Source: Agrobacterium larrymoorei (lineage in GTDB: Bacteria; Pseudomonadota; Alphaproteobacteria; Rhizobiales; Rhizobiaceae). From it: a DNA stretch of 64,000 bases. Under the pieces are notes generated by a model that was not told where the DNA came from, ran no database searches, and saw only the letters and a program-made list of their open reading frames with translations. The position numbers were made by a program, and so were the translations under genes. Numbering within the stretch: the stretch's first letter is position 1; every line of letters begins with the position of its first letter. Below are positions 38,784-46,823 of this stretch, piece after piece. The stretch is from contig NZ_CP039691.1 of assembly GCF_005145045.1 (NCBI RefSeq), forward strand, positions 2,554,001-2,618,000. Direction: 5' to 3'.

Positions 38784-39692
38784 TCACCCCACCTTTTTCT
38801 GCTGGTTCTGGAAAATCGCAATCGGCACGACCAGCAGCAGCAACAGAAGCACGGCGACGGCGGATGCCAGTGGCCAGTCTCGATTGCCGAAAAATTCGGT
38901 CCAGAGCGTCTTTCCGATCATCAGCGTCTGCGCACCGCCGAGAAGATCAGGGATGACGAACTCACCGGTGATCGGGATGAAGCAGATCATCGAACCGGCA
39001 ATGACGCCGGGAAGCGACAGAGGGAACGTGATTTTCCAGAAGGCTTTCCATGGCGGGCAACCGAGATCGGCAGCGGCTTCGAGCAGCGTATTGTCCAGCT
39101 TTTCCAAGGCCGAATAAAGCGGCAGCACCATGAATGGCAGGTAGGAATAAACGATGCCGATGAAGACCGAAATCTCCGTGCGGAAGATGTTGACCTGTTG
39201 ATCCGGCCCCAGCAGACCGACGGTCTGGAACAGCACCGTCAGCAGACCTTCCGGCTTCAGAATACCAATCCAGGCATAGACGCGGATCAGGAACGAGGTC
39301 CAGAACGGCAGGATGACCAGCATTACCAGCGTCGGGCGGATGTGGCTCGGCGCGCGCGCCATGGCAAGTGCCATGGGATAACCGATCAGCAGCAGAAGCA
39401 CTGTCGAAATGAAAGCGATGCGCAGCGACGAGAGGTATGCTTCGATGTAAAGCGGGTCTTCCGTAAGAAAGAAATAATTCTCGAAATCCAGCTGCGACAG
39501 GAAATCACCGATGCGGCTGAAGCCTTCGAAGACCGGCACATAAGGCGGCATCGCAATCGCGGTATCGGAGAGCGAAATCTTCACGATGATGAAGAAAGGT
39601 GCTGCAAAGAAGAGCAGAAGCCACAGATAGGGCACTGCCACGACCAGCCATCGCGTCGGGCTCTGCCGGTTTTCAGGAGACGAGATCGCCAT
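38784..39692 (-). CDS. potH: Putrescine ABC transporter permease PotH
   Basis: A 302-residue permease with six hydrophobic helices. The EAA loop LEAAADLGCPPWKAFWKITF and the segment FIPITGEFVIPDLLGGAQTL match PotH/PotB. The conserved VFEGFSRIGDFLSQLDFENY stretch is a large periplasmic loop. It forms the translocation pore with PotI and couples to the PotG ATPase. Gaps to potG and potI are 12 and 3 bp. Confidence 0.94.
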   Translation of the reverse strand: MAISSPENRQSPTRWLVVAVPYLWLLLFFAAPFFIIVKISLSDTAIAMPPYVPVFEGFSRIGDFLSQLDFENYFFLTEDPLYIEAYLSSLRIAFISTVLLLLIGYPMALAMARAPSHIRPTLVMLVILPFWTSFLIRVYAWIGILKPEGLLTVLFQTVGLLGPDQQVNIFRTEISVFIGIVYSYLPFMVLPLYSALEKLDNTLLEAAADLGCPPWKAFWKITFPLSLPGVIAGSMICFIPITGEFVIPDLLGGAQTLMIGKTLWTEFFGNRDWPLASAVAVLLLLLLVVPIAIFQNQQKKVG

Positions 39693-39704
39693 GTGTCACT
39701 CTCC

Positions 39705-40862
39705 TTATCGGGTCAGGACCAGACCGGAATCGGCTTTCCAGTTCAACCAGACCATATCACCGAAGGTGATGGGCCGGTCCACCAGACGCGAGACATTGGC
39801 CTGCGCGGCCCGCATGATGCGCCCGTCATCCAGCTTGACGATGAAGACCGAGAAGTCACCCAGATAACCGATATCCCAGACTTCTCCGTGGGCAACATTC
39901 ATCGACGTATCGGCGGGCTGATCGAGCGATATGCGCACTTTCTCCGGGCGGATGGCGAAGGCGACGTTGTTTCCAACACTCGCCGCGCAATCCTGCTCCA
40001 CGGTGACGGCAAGTCCTTCGCAATCGAGCACCACGCTTGCCGGTCTGCCATCGGCAGGCGTCTTTTCGTTGATGTTCGCCTCGAAAATATTGATGTCGCC
40101 GATGAAGTCCGCCACGTAGCGGCTGTTCGGCGCTTCGTAGATTTCCGCAGGCGTCGCCACCTGAACCACGATGCCCTTGTCCATCACCGCGATGCGGTCG
40201 GAAACGGTCATTGCCTCTTCCTGATCGTGCGTGACGATAAGGAAGGTGAGGCCGAGCGTCTGTTGCAGGTCCATCAATTCGAACTGGGTTTCTTCGCGCA
40301 GCTTCTTGTCCAGCGCGCCCAGCGGCTCATCCAGCAGCAGCACTTTCGGGCGTTTGGCGAGCGAACGGGCCAGCGCCACACGCTGGCGCTGGCCGCCGGA
40401 AAGCTGGCTTGGCTTGCGCCGGGCAAATTCCGTGAGCTTGACGAGGCGCAGCATTTCCTCTACGCGGGTATTGATATCGGCTTTCGGCAATCCATCCTGC
40501 TCCAGACCGAAAGCAATGTTCTTTTCCACCGACATGTGCGGGAAAAGCGCATAGGACTGGAACATCATATTGGTGGGCCGCTTGTATGGCGGCACGCCGG
40601 AAATATCCTTGCCCTGCAAGAGAATGCGCCCCTGCGTCGGTTCCTCAAAACCGGCCAGCATGCGCATCAGCGTCGTCTTGCCACAACCGGAGGGGCCGAG
40701 CAGCGAGAAGAATTCGCGCTCATAAATATCCAGCGTCAGATTATCGACGGCAGTGAAATCACCGAATGTCTTGGTTACATTTTCGAAGCGGATGAAGGGA
40801 ACCGCAGAGGGATCGGTCCAAGGAGAGAATTTACGTTTTACCGGACCGAGTGATTTCGCCAT
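39705..40862 (-). CDS. potG: Putrescine ABC transporter ATPase PotG
   Basis: A 385-residue ATP-binding subunit. Walker A GPSGCGKTTLMRM (about residue 54), signature LSGGQRQRVALARSL, Walker B VLLLDEPLGALD and the switch His in TFLIVTHDQEEAM are intact, followed by a TOBE regulatory domain at the C-terminus. Specific to putrescine by context with potF, potH and potI. A hairpin separates it from potF. Confidence 0.95.
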   Translation of the reverse strand: MAKSLGPVKRKFSPWTDPSAVPFIRFENVTKTFGDFTAVDNLTLDIYEREFFSLLGPSGCGKTTLMRMLAGFEEPTQGRILLQGKDISGVPPYKRPTNMMFQSYALFPHMSVEKNIAFGLEQDGLPKADINTRVEEMLRLVKLTEFARRKPSQLSGGQRQRVALARSLAKRPKVLLLDEPLGALDKKLREETQFELMDLQQTLGLTFLIVTHDQEEAMTVSDRIAVMDKGIVVQVATPAEIYEAPNSRYVADFIGDINIFEANINEKTPADGRPASVVLDCEGLAVTVEQDCAASVGNNVAFAIRPEKVRISLDQPADTSMNVAHGEVWDIGYLGDFSVFIVKLDDGRIMRAAQANVSRLVDRPITFGDMVWLNWKADSGLVLTR

Positions 40863-40904
40863 GACCTGCCCTGTTGACTTGCGGTTCTGAGACTGAACGG
40901 GAAA

Positions 40905-40929
40905 GGGGCAGGAGTTGACCGCCTGCCCC
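40905..40929 (-). terminator. Attenuator-like hairpin between potF and potG
   Basis: An 8-bp stem (GGGGCAGG / CCTGCCCC) with a 9-nt loop, followed on the minus strand by TTTCC. Such hairpins after the binding-protein gene often protect its mRNA or reduce downstream expression, raising the ratio of binding protein to permease. Confidence 0.6.
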
Positions 40930-40944
40930 TTGTTCGAAACCCGG

Positions 40945-42042
40945 TCAGCTGCCGGTTTTTATCTGAGTCCAGACGCGGTTCAGAACGCGTTGTTCACGAG
41001 GCCCGTAGGGTGAGATGGTGAAGAGCTTCTTCATCGTCTCCGCATCCGGGTACACCGAAGGATTTTTGACGACCGCTTCATCCATCACCGCCTGCGAAGC
41101 AAGGTTGCCGTTGGCATATTGAACGTAGTCCGATGCCTTGGCGGCGACTTCCGGCTTCATCATGAAGTTGATGAAGGCGTGGGCCGCGTCGACATTCTTC
41201 GCATCGGCAGGGATGGCGAAGGAATCCATCCAGATATAGGTGCCTTCCTTCGGGATGACGTAGTTCACGTTCACGCCGTTCTTGGCCTCTTCGGCGCGGG
41301 TCTTTGCCTGAAGCACGTCGCCCGACCAGCCGATGGTGATGCAGCTATCGCCATTGGCAAGCTCATCGATATAGGCGGAGGAGTTGAACGTCTTCACGTA
41401 AGGACGGATCTTCTGATAGACCTCGCCACCTGCTTCCAGATCAGCGGTTTCCTTGCTGTCCGGGTTCTTGCCGATGTAGTTCATCGCAATCGCGAAGGTT
41501 TCGTCGGAAGCATCGAGAATGTTGATGCCGCAGGACTTCAGCTTCTCGGCATTTTCCGGCTTGAACAGAACGTCCCAGCTATCGATCTTCACATCGCCAA
41601 GTGCTGCCTTGACCTTATCGACATTGTAGCCGATGCCGGTGGTGCCCCACATATAATTGACGGCATATTCGTTGCCGGGATCGTACTGCGCCAGACGCGT
41701 CGTGATTTCCGGCCACATGTTCTTGAGGTTCGGAAGCTTGGACTTGTCCAGTTTCTGGTAAACGCCTGCCTTGATCTGGCGTGCGAGGAACGGAGATGTC
41801 GGAGCCACGACGTCATAGCCGGAATTGCCAGCCAGAAGTTTCGTTTCGAGAACCTCGTTGCCGTCATACACGTCGTAAACGACCTTGATGCCGGTTTCCT
41901 TGGTGAATTCCTCAAGGAGGGACGGATCGATATAATCCGACCAGTTATAGACGTGGACGACCTTTTCCTGAGCGAAGGCCGCGCCACTGGCGAGAACCGC
42001 CGCGGCAACTGCCAGAGTGAAACGAAGCGAACGATGTCTCAT
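40945..42042 (-). CDS. potF: Putrescine-binding periplasmic protein PotF
   Basis: A 365-residue periplasmic protein with a signal peptide (residues 1-24, ending AFAQ) and the spermidine/putrescine-binding fold: VVHVYNWSDYIDPSLLEEFT, YDVVAPTSPFLARQIKAGVY, the ligand-side IGWSGDVLQAK and IWMDSFAIPADAKN. It delivers putrescine to PotGHI. First gene of potFGHI. The 136 bp upstream to the next gene hold the promoter; I see no clear operator there. Confidence 0.95.
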   Translation of the reverse strand: MRHRSLRFTLAVAAAVLASGAAFAQEKVVHVYNWSDYIDPSLLEEFTKETGIKVVYDVYDGNEVLETKLLAGNSGYDVVAPTSPFLARQIKAGVYQKLDKSKLPNLKNMWPEITTRLAQYDPGNEYAVNYMWGTTGIGYNVDKVKAALGDVKIDSWDVLFKPENAEKLKSCGINILDASDETFAIAMNYIGKNPDSKETADLEAGGEVYQKIRPYVKTFNSSAYIDELANGDSCITIGWSGDVLQAKTRAEEAKNGVNVNYVIPKEGTYIWMDSFAIPADAKNVDAAHAFINFMMKPEVAAKASDYVQYANGNLASQAVMDEAVVKNPSVYPDAETMKKLFTISPYGPREQRVLNRVWTQIKTGS

Positions 42043-42178
42043 GATCTCTCCTGCTTAAAGCGCATGGTGGGAAAATCTGCGCGAACCCCTTGTTTTGAAC
42101 GGAGACTAAAAAGGAAAACTTCTCGCCGCAAGCGGGAAATGTGCAGCGCCGCAGTTTCAAACAATTGTGTTTCGTCGC

Positions 42179-43597
42179 TTACTGGAAATCGAACACGCTG
42201 AGCCCTGTCACCATCTCATCCAGACCCAGCGGGCGCGTAAGCGGCGCCTCGGCGCGCGAGAGGCACCCCTGCCTCTCGCACAGCCTGCAAGAAGGGCCGA
42301 TGGCGACGACCCCGGTCTTTGTTCCCACAGCATCCCCATAGACCAGATCCTTGGCAAAACCGGCCTCGCAAGCCAGCATCAGTGCAGTGCGACGCACCCG
42401 TTCCCCAAACCCTGCCTGCGGCCCTTCCAACGTGCGGGATATGGTCAAATAGGCCCCGCCATCGGGCATTTCGGCACTTTCCACCAGCACTTGCCCCGGC
42501 TGGGCGAAAGCGGCGTGGATGTTCAAGCGTGGACAGAGCCCGCCAAAGCGCGCTTGCGGAAAGCCCTGCGCACCGGATTTGCGAAACCGGTTTCCGGCAT
42601 TGTCGGTTTCCATAAGGAAGAAAGGCACCGCCGTAGCCCCCGGCTTCGCCAGCGTGACGAGGCGGTTTGCCGCCTGCTCGAAGGATACGTTGAAGCGGGC
42701 GCGCAGCACGTCGATATCGTAACGCGCTCTCTGGGCCGCAGAGAGAAAGGCTGCATAGGGCATCATGAGAGCGTGGGCGGCGTATCGCGCCAGTTCGAAA
42801 CGGGCAATGCGCCTCGCCTCCTCTCCCGAAAGAGCAAGAGCCTCCAACTCGGCAGAGATTTCAGCCGTCAAGGCCAGAAGCGAAACCTCCATCGCCAGCT
42901 CGCGCAACTGATCATGCGGAGACAGCCGCTCGGACAGGAACAGCCGCATGGAGTGGCGATCGTAGCGCCGCCGCAAGTTCGGCATGGCATGAACCGGCAG
43001 GCTTCGCACGACGATGCCGTGGTTCTTTTGCAGCCAGGATTTCAGCGTTGCGGCAAGGTCATCGCCCGTTGCGAGCGACGCGTGGAAGGTTTCCGCGGCG
43101 GAATCGAGACCAGCGAAATGAGCGGGCCGCGCTTCAAAAACCTGCCGAACTTCATCGATTGGCAGCCGCGCATCGGACAATGTCGTCTGGTGGCCTTCCC
43201 GCGCCAGAAGATCGGAGAGATCGCTCAACCGCTTGGCCTGCTCACGGTAAGCGCGATAGAGCTTGACGACACCGCCTGCTGCATTGGGTGCGGCTTCCGC
43301 CACTTCCACCAATTCCTGCGGCGATGGAATTTCGCCTGCCAGAAGCGGATCGGCGAAAACTTCTCGAAGCTGGCTTGCCGTGCCGCCGCTCTCTCCCTGC
43401 AGATCATCCAGATCAACCTTGTAGACGGAGGCGAGCTTCAGGAGCAGTTGCACTGTCAGCGGTCGCTGGTTGCGCTCGATGAGGTTGAGATAGGATGGCG
43501 ATATGGCAAGCGCCTCCGCCATCGCCGTCTGCGTCAAACCAAGACTGTTGCGCACGCGACGGACCCTAGGCCCTGCGAATATCTTGTTTTCCGCCAT
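42179..43597 (-). CDS. XRE-family regulator with ImmA/IrrE domain (RamB/ScfR-like)
   Basis: A 472-residue regulator. N-terminal XRE HTH (RVRRVRNSLGLTQTAMAEAL ... SPSYLNLIERNQR, residues 11-44), a central ImmA/IrrE (DUF955)-like part about residues 160-290, and a C-terminal DUF2083-type part with a Cys cluster CRLCERQGCL. Proteins of this build (RamB, PrpC/methylcitrate regulators, ScfR) control acetate, propionate and glyoxylate-shunt genes. It is divergent from isocitrate lyase across 231 bp, which fits that role. GGAGGTGAC lies directly before the ATG. Confidence 0.88.
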   Translation of the reverse strand: MAENKIFAGPRVRRVRNSLGLTQTAMAEALAISPSYLNLIERNQRPLTVQLLLKLASVYKVDLDDLQGESGGTASQLREVFADPLLAGEIPSPQELVEVAEAAPNAAGGVVKLYRAYREQAKRLSDLSDLLAREGHQTTLSDARLPIDEVRQVFEARPAHFAGLDSAAETFHASLATGDDLAATLKSWLQKNHGIVVRSLPVHAMPNLRRRYDRHSMRLFLSERLSPHDQLRELAMEVSLLALTAEISAELEALALSGEEARRIARFELARYAAHALMMPYAAFLSAAQRARYDIDVLRARFNVSFEQAANRLVTLAKPGATAVPFFLMETDNAGNRFRKSGAQGFPQARFGGLCPRLNIHAAFAQPGQVLVESAEMPDGGAYLTISRTLEGPQAGFGERVRRTALMLACEAGFAKDLVYGDAVGTKTGVVAIGPSCRLCERQGCLSRAEAPLTRPLGLDEMVTGLSVFDFQ

Positions 43598-43607
43598 GTC
43601 ACCTCCC

Positions 43608-43678
43608 TCTTTGACAAAGCACGTACAATCAACATGATTTACAAAACTGACAATTTTACAAGGTCAATCTGTCAAAGA
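43608..43678. promoter_or_regulatory. Candidate regulatory sites between the XRE gene and aceA
   Basis: CTTTGACAAAG (43609-43619) is a small palindrome. TCTTTGACA (43608-43616) recurs inverted as TGTCAAAGA (43670-43678). The AT-rich stretch between holds two TTACAA copies. These could be binding sites for the XRE/ImmA regulator; no consensus is known to me for this orthologue. Confidence 0.35.
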
Positions 43679-43828
43679 CGATACAGCATAACCCGTTTCA
43701 AGTCACTGATTTTCCTTTTTATCTAGCCACTATCAACCATGAAATGTAAATTCAGTCACATCAAATCGCCGCTTCCGAGGAGCTGAATAGCGGTGAGTGA
43801 TTTTGATTGATGAACATGGGAGAGAGAT

Positions 43829-45118
43829 GTGACTGATTTTTACAAACTGGTTCCAGCCGCACCGAAAGGCCGTTTCGATGGCACTGAGCGCACTTATAGC
43901 ATCGAGGATGTGCTGAAGCTTCGCGGCTCCGTTGAAATCCGCCATTCGCTGGCGGAGATGGGTGCTAATCGTCTCTGGCAGCTGATCAACGAGGAAAGTT
44001 TCGTCAACGCGCTTGGCGCTCTTTCCGGCAACCAGGCCATGCAGATGGTTCGTGCGGGACTAAAAGCCATCTACCTGTCCGGCTGGCAGGTTGCGGCGGA
44101 TGCGAACACGGCGTCCGCCATGTATCCAGACCAGTCTCTATACCCCGCCAATGCCGCGCCGGAACTGGCGAAGCGTATCAACAAGACACTTCAACGCGCC
44201 GACCAGATCGAGACGTCTGAAGGCAAGGGTCTTTCTGTCGATACATGGTTTGCGCCTATCGTCGCGGATGCCGAAGCCGGTTTCGGCGGCCCGCTCAACG
44301 CGTTTGAGATCATGAAGGCCTTTATCGAAGCGGGTGCGGCTGGCGTTCACTATGAGGACCAGCTGGCATCGGAAAAGAAGTGCGGCCATCTGGGCGGCAA
44401 GGTTCTGATCCCGACGGCTGCCCATATCCGCAACCTGACCGCCGCGCGTCTGGCCGCAGATGTCATGGGCACGCCGACGCTCGTCATCGCACGTACCGAT
44501 GCGGAAGCGGCCAAGCTTCTGACTTCGGACATCGATGAGCGTGATCGGCCCTTCGTGGATTACGATGCCGGACGCACCGTGGAAGGCTTCTATCAGGTGT
44601 AGAACGGTCTCGAGCCCTGCATCGCCCGCGCCAATGCCTACGCTCCTTACTGCGATCTCATCTGGTGCGAGACATCGAAGCCGGATCTGGAGCAGGCGCG
44701 CAAATTTGCAGAAGGCGTGCACAAGGTGCATCCGGGCAAGAAGCTTGCCTATAATTGCTCGCCGTCCTTCAACTGGAAGAAACATCTGGATGACGCGACA
44801 ATTGCCAAGTTCCAGCGCGAGCTGGGTGCCATGGGCTACAAGTTCCAGTTCATCACCCTTGCCGGTTTCCACCAGTTGAATTACGGCATGTTCGAACTGG
44901 CACGCGGTTACAAGGATCGTCAGATGGCCGCCTATTCGGAGCTTCAGGAAGCGGAATTCGCAGCCGAAATCAACGGCTACACCGCAACCAAGCACCAGCG
45001 GGAAGTCGGCACCGGCTATTTCGACGCGGTATCCGTCGCAATCTCCGGCGGCACCTCATCCACCACCGCCATGAAGGAATCGACCGAGCACGACCAGTTC
45101 CGCCCGGCCGCAGAATAA
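43829..45118 (+). pseudogene. aceA: Isocitrate lyase interrupted by an in-frame amber codon
   Basis: The frame encodes a 429-codon isocitrate lyase, the enzyme splitting isocitrate to succinate and glyoxylate. A TAG stop stands at codon 258 (44600-44602), where relatives have Lys ([16 protein letters not shown]). The same frame continues without other damage to TAA at 45116. The first part contains the active-site [10 protein letters not shown] (Cys 185); the lost part contains the catalytic-site NCSPSFNW and the [10 protein letters not shown] helices. A product ending at residue 257 would lack much of the active site. GTG start at 43829 with GAGAGA upstream. Either a true nonsense mutation, a sequencing error, or readthrough. 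Confidence 0.93.
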
Positions 45119-45141
45119 CCAGTCAATCGGAGGAAAAGACA

Positions 45142-45387
45142 ATGGCATCGATTTCGAGAGTTAGAGAACGGGCAGAAGAACAATCCTCTGCCATGACGCA
45201 GGACCAGCAGGCTGCTATTCGCATGCTGGCCAACGACCTGCACCGCCTCAACCAAGCCGTGATGAACGCCGTGGAAGCAGGCATCTCCGTCGAACTCGTC
45301 CGCTCCGCCCGCCACCACGGCGGCGACGGAAACTGGGGCGACCTGCTGATCCCGGTCATTGTGGCGCAGGGGAAGGCGGCTGCGTAA
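45142..45387 (+). CDS. Small conserved hypothetical protein downstream of aceA
   Basis: An 81-residue soluble protein, helical in its first 55 residues (RERAEEQSSAMTQDQQAAIR ... LHRLNQAVMNAVEAGISVEL), ending RSARHHGGDGNWGDLLIPVI. It resembles small DUF6074-like rhizobial proteins, but I cannot assign a function. It follows aceA by 23 bp with an AGTCAATCGGAGG-type ribosome site, so it is probably cotranscribed with aceA and, if so, under the same acetate control. Confidence 0.75.
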   Translation: MASISRVRERAEEQSSAMTQDQQAAIRMLANDLHRLNQAVMNAVEAGISVELVRSARHHGGDGNWGDLLIPVIVAQGKAAA

Positions 45388-45430
45388 AGCGCTTCCACCA
45401 AAGCGACAAGGAGAGGCGCTGGCCGGAAGG

Positions 45431-46303
45431 CTAGCCTCTGCCCGGACCGCGACCTGCGTAAAGGTCGGAATGCTGCTTGAAAAGCTTGATCATGCGATCC
45501 GCCACCGTCCGTATATCGCGGCGGTGGCGGTCCTCATTGTTCATTACCAGCCACTGCTGGTGGCGCAGATCATCGATCTCCACCCCTTCCCGCACCAACC
45601 TGCTATCCGCGTCTCCGATGAAGCAGGGCAGAACAGCCGTTCCGGCACCGGATAGGATCAATTCCCGCAGCGCAAAGGGGCGATTGATTGTCACCACGAT
45701 GTTTTGCGATTTCATTTCGTGCGGCCAACGCAAATAAGCAGAAATCGCATTTTCCTTGTCTACCGCAATCCAGCGATCCGCCACGGATTGAGGCGCATTA
45801 CGCAAACGATAGGCGGCATAGGCAACGCTGCCTGTCTTGATTGCAGCGAGATTGCGCTCTTCGGGCTCGAATGCCCGGATGCCTATATCGTTTTCACGAT
45901 GCGCTAGAGTCGCGCGCTGCTCGGCGATGAAGAGATCGATACGGAAGCTATCTCTTTCGCTGCAAATCGCAGAAAAATTCCCCATGATCAGCTGGGCGTT
46001 CCATGTGCCGACCGCAATGCGAACAAGCGAACTTGCACCACTGGATTTTCGCCAGCCATCGATGCCGGAAGCAGCGGCTTCCATGGCTTGCAGATTATCC
46101 AGCAGCGTCCGGCCATCCACCGTCAGGGCATATCCGGTCTGGCTTCGCACAAAGAGAGATTTGCCAATCTTTTGCTCAAGCTCGAGCATTTTTCGTCCGA
46201 TGGTCGCCGGACTGAGACCGGACGAAGCCGCAGCGCCCGTGAGCCCTCCCCCACGCACGACATCGAGAAACAGCTGATAGAAATCCCAACTTACGTTTTT
46301 CAT
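45431..46303 (-). CDS. LysR-family transcriptional regulator
   Basis: A 290-residue LysR-type regulator with a somewhat divergent HTH (WDFYQLFLDVVRGGGLTGAA ... SPATIGRKMLELEQKIGKSL, residues 5-48) and an effector domain with ENDIGIRAFEPEERNLAAIK. The group resembles rhizobial LysR proteins of unknown effector. It converges with the small gene after aceA. No obvious target is divergent from it apart from a possible small ORF. Confidence 0.87.
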   Translation of the reverse strand: MKNVSWDFYQLFLDVVRGGGLTGAAASSGLSPATIGRKMLELEQKIGKSLFVRSQTGYALTVDGRTLLDNLQAMEAAASGIDGWRKSSGASSLVRIAVGTWNAQLIMGNFSAICSERDSFRIDLFIAEQRATLAHRENDIGIRAFEPEERNLAAIKTGSVAYAAYRLRNAPQSVADRWIAVDKENAISAYLRWPHEMKSQNIVVTINRPFALRELILSGAGTAVLPCFIGDADSRLVREGVEIDDLRHQQWLVMNNEDRHRRDIRTVADRMIKLFKQHSDLYAGRGPGRG

Positions 46304-46386
46304 TATTGAAAAACATAAGGCGATATCGGCGGCAGATAAAGAAAAAATATGCGTTCAGATTAGTGCCTCAAACAGGAGAGGTCACC

Positions 46387-46800
46387 ATGCATGAAATCTA
46401 CGCGGCGTTCAGTATGATCAAAATTCCGCAGCCGGAAGGACCGCGGGAAAAGCGAGATGCGGAGGAGAAATTTTACGCAGATGCCTGCGCGCCGCAATTT
46501 TGCTTGCGCGCTTCAAGAGCGCTTCGAAAGATGAAAAGCTTTTGGAAAAGCTTAAAGCGCGAAGGCCAGCAACGCGGCAACTGCGCCGACTGTAATCAGG
46601 CTCAGGCGGAAAGCGAAAACGAGGCTGTCGTCTCGAGTGCGGGCAATGGCGATAGCGCGGGCGCGATTTCTGGACGTGTTCATGAGCGGCTTCCAACGAA
46701 AAACATAACCGTTCAATGCCGGGTTACGGCGTCCAGCGAGACCTCATGTTCCAACTCGCGTTGTGCTGGCATAGAGGTCAGCATGACTCGCGCTTCTTAA
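46387..46800 (+). CDS. Doubtful small ORF
   Basis: The ATG at 46387 has a good AGGAGAGG ribosome site, and the first 30 or so codons (MHEIYAAFSMIKIPQPEGPR) look coding by third-position GC. The remainder is Ser/Cys/Asn-rich and overlaps a better-looking minus-strand gene. It may be a short real gene with a damaged 3' part, or chance. No family recognised. Confidence 0.25.
   Translation: MHEIYAAFSMIKIPQPEGPREKRDAEEKFYADACAPQFCLRASRALRKMKSFWKSLKREGQQRGNCADCNQAQAESENEAVVSSAGNGDSAGAISGRVHERLPTKNITVQCRVTASSETSCSNSRCAGIEVSMTRAS
46552..46683 (-). CDS. Possible 43-residue single-helix membrane protein
   Basis: A short frame with a basic N-terminus (MNTSRNRARAIAIARTRDDS) followed by one hydrophobic helix (LVFAFRLSLITVGAVAALLA). 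Codon third positions are GC-rich as in neighbours, and GGAAG precedes the ATG. A CtrA-like site lies 115 bp upstream. Small basic-plus-helix proteins are common in rhizobia but escape annotation. No function assigned. Confidence 0.45.
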   Translation of the reverse strand: MNTSRNRARAIAIARTRDDSLVFAFRLSLITVGAVAALLAFAL

Positions 46801-46811
46801 CAAGGTGTTAA
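46797..46811. promoter_or_regulatory. CtrA-like TTAA-N7-TTAA site
   Basis: TTAACAAGGTGTTAA: two TTAA half-sites seven bases apart, lacking the final C on either strand. It lies between the flavoprotein gene end and the 43-residue ORF. Confidence 0.35.
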
Positions 46812-46823
46812 GAACTGGAAGTT

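Noticed and set aside
38373..40853. 826-codon plus-strand frame opposite potGHI
   Set aside because: Shadow of three real transporter genes; His/Gln/Arg/Asp-rich without a domain.
44717..45118. Separate gene starting at an internal ATG after the aceA stop
   Set aside because: It is the in-frame 3' part of isocitrate lyase with no ribosome site; treated as part of the interrupted gene.
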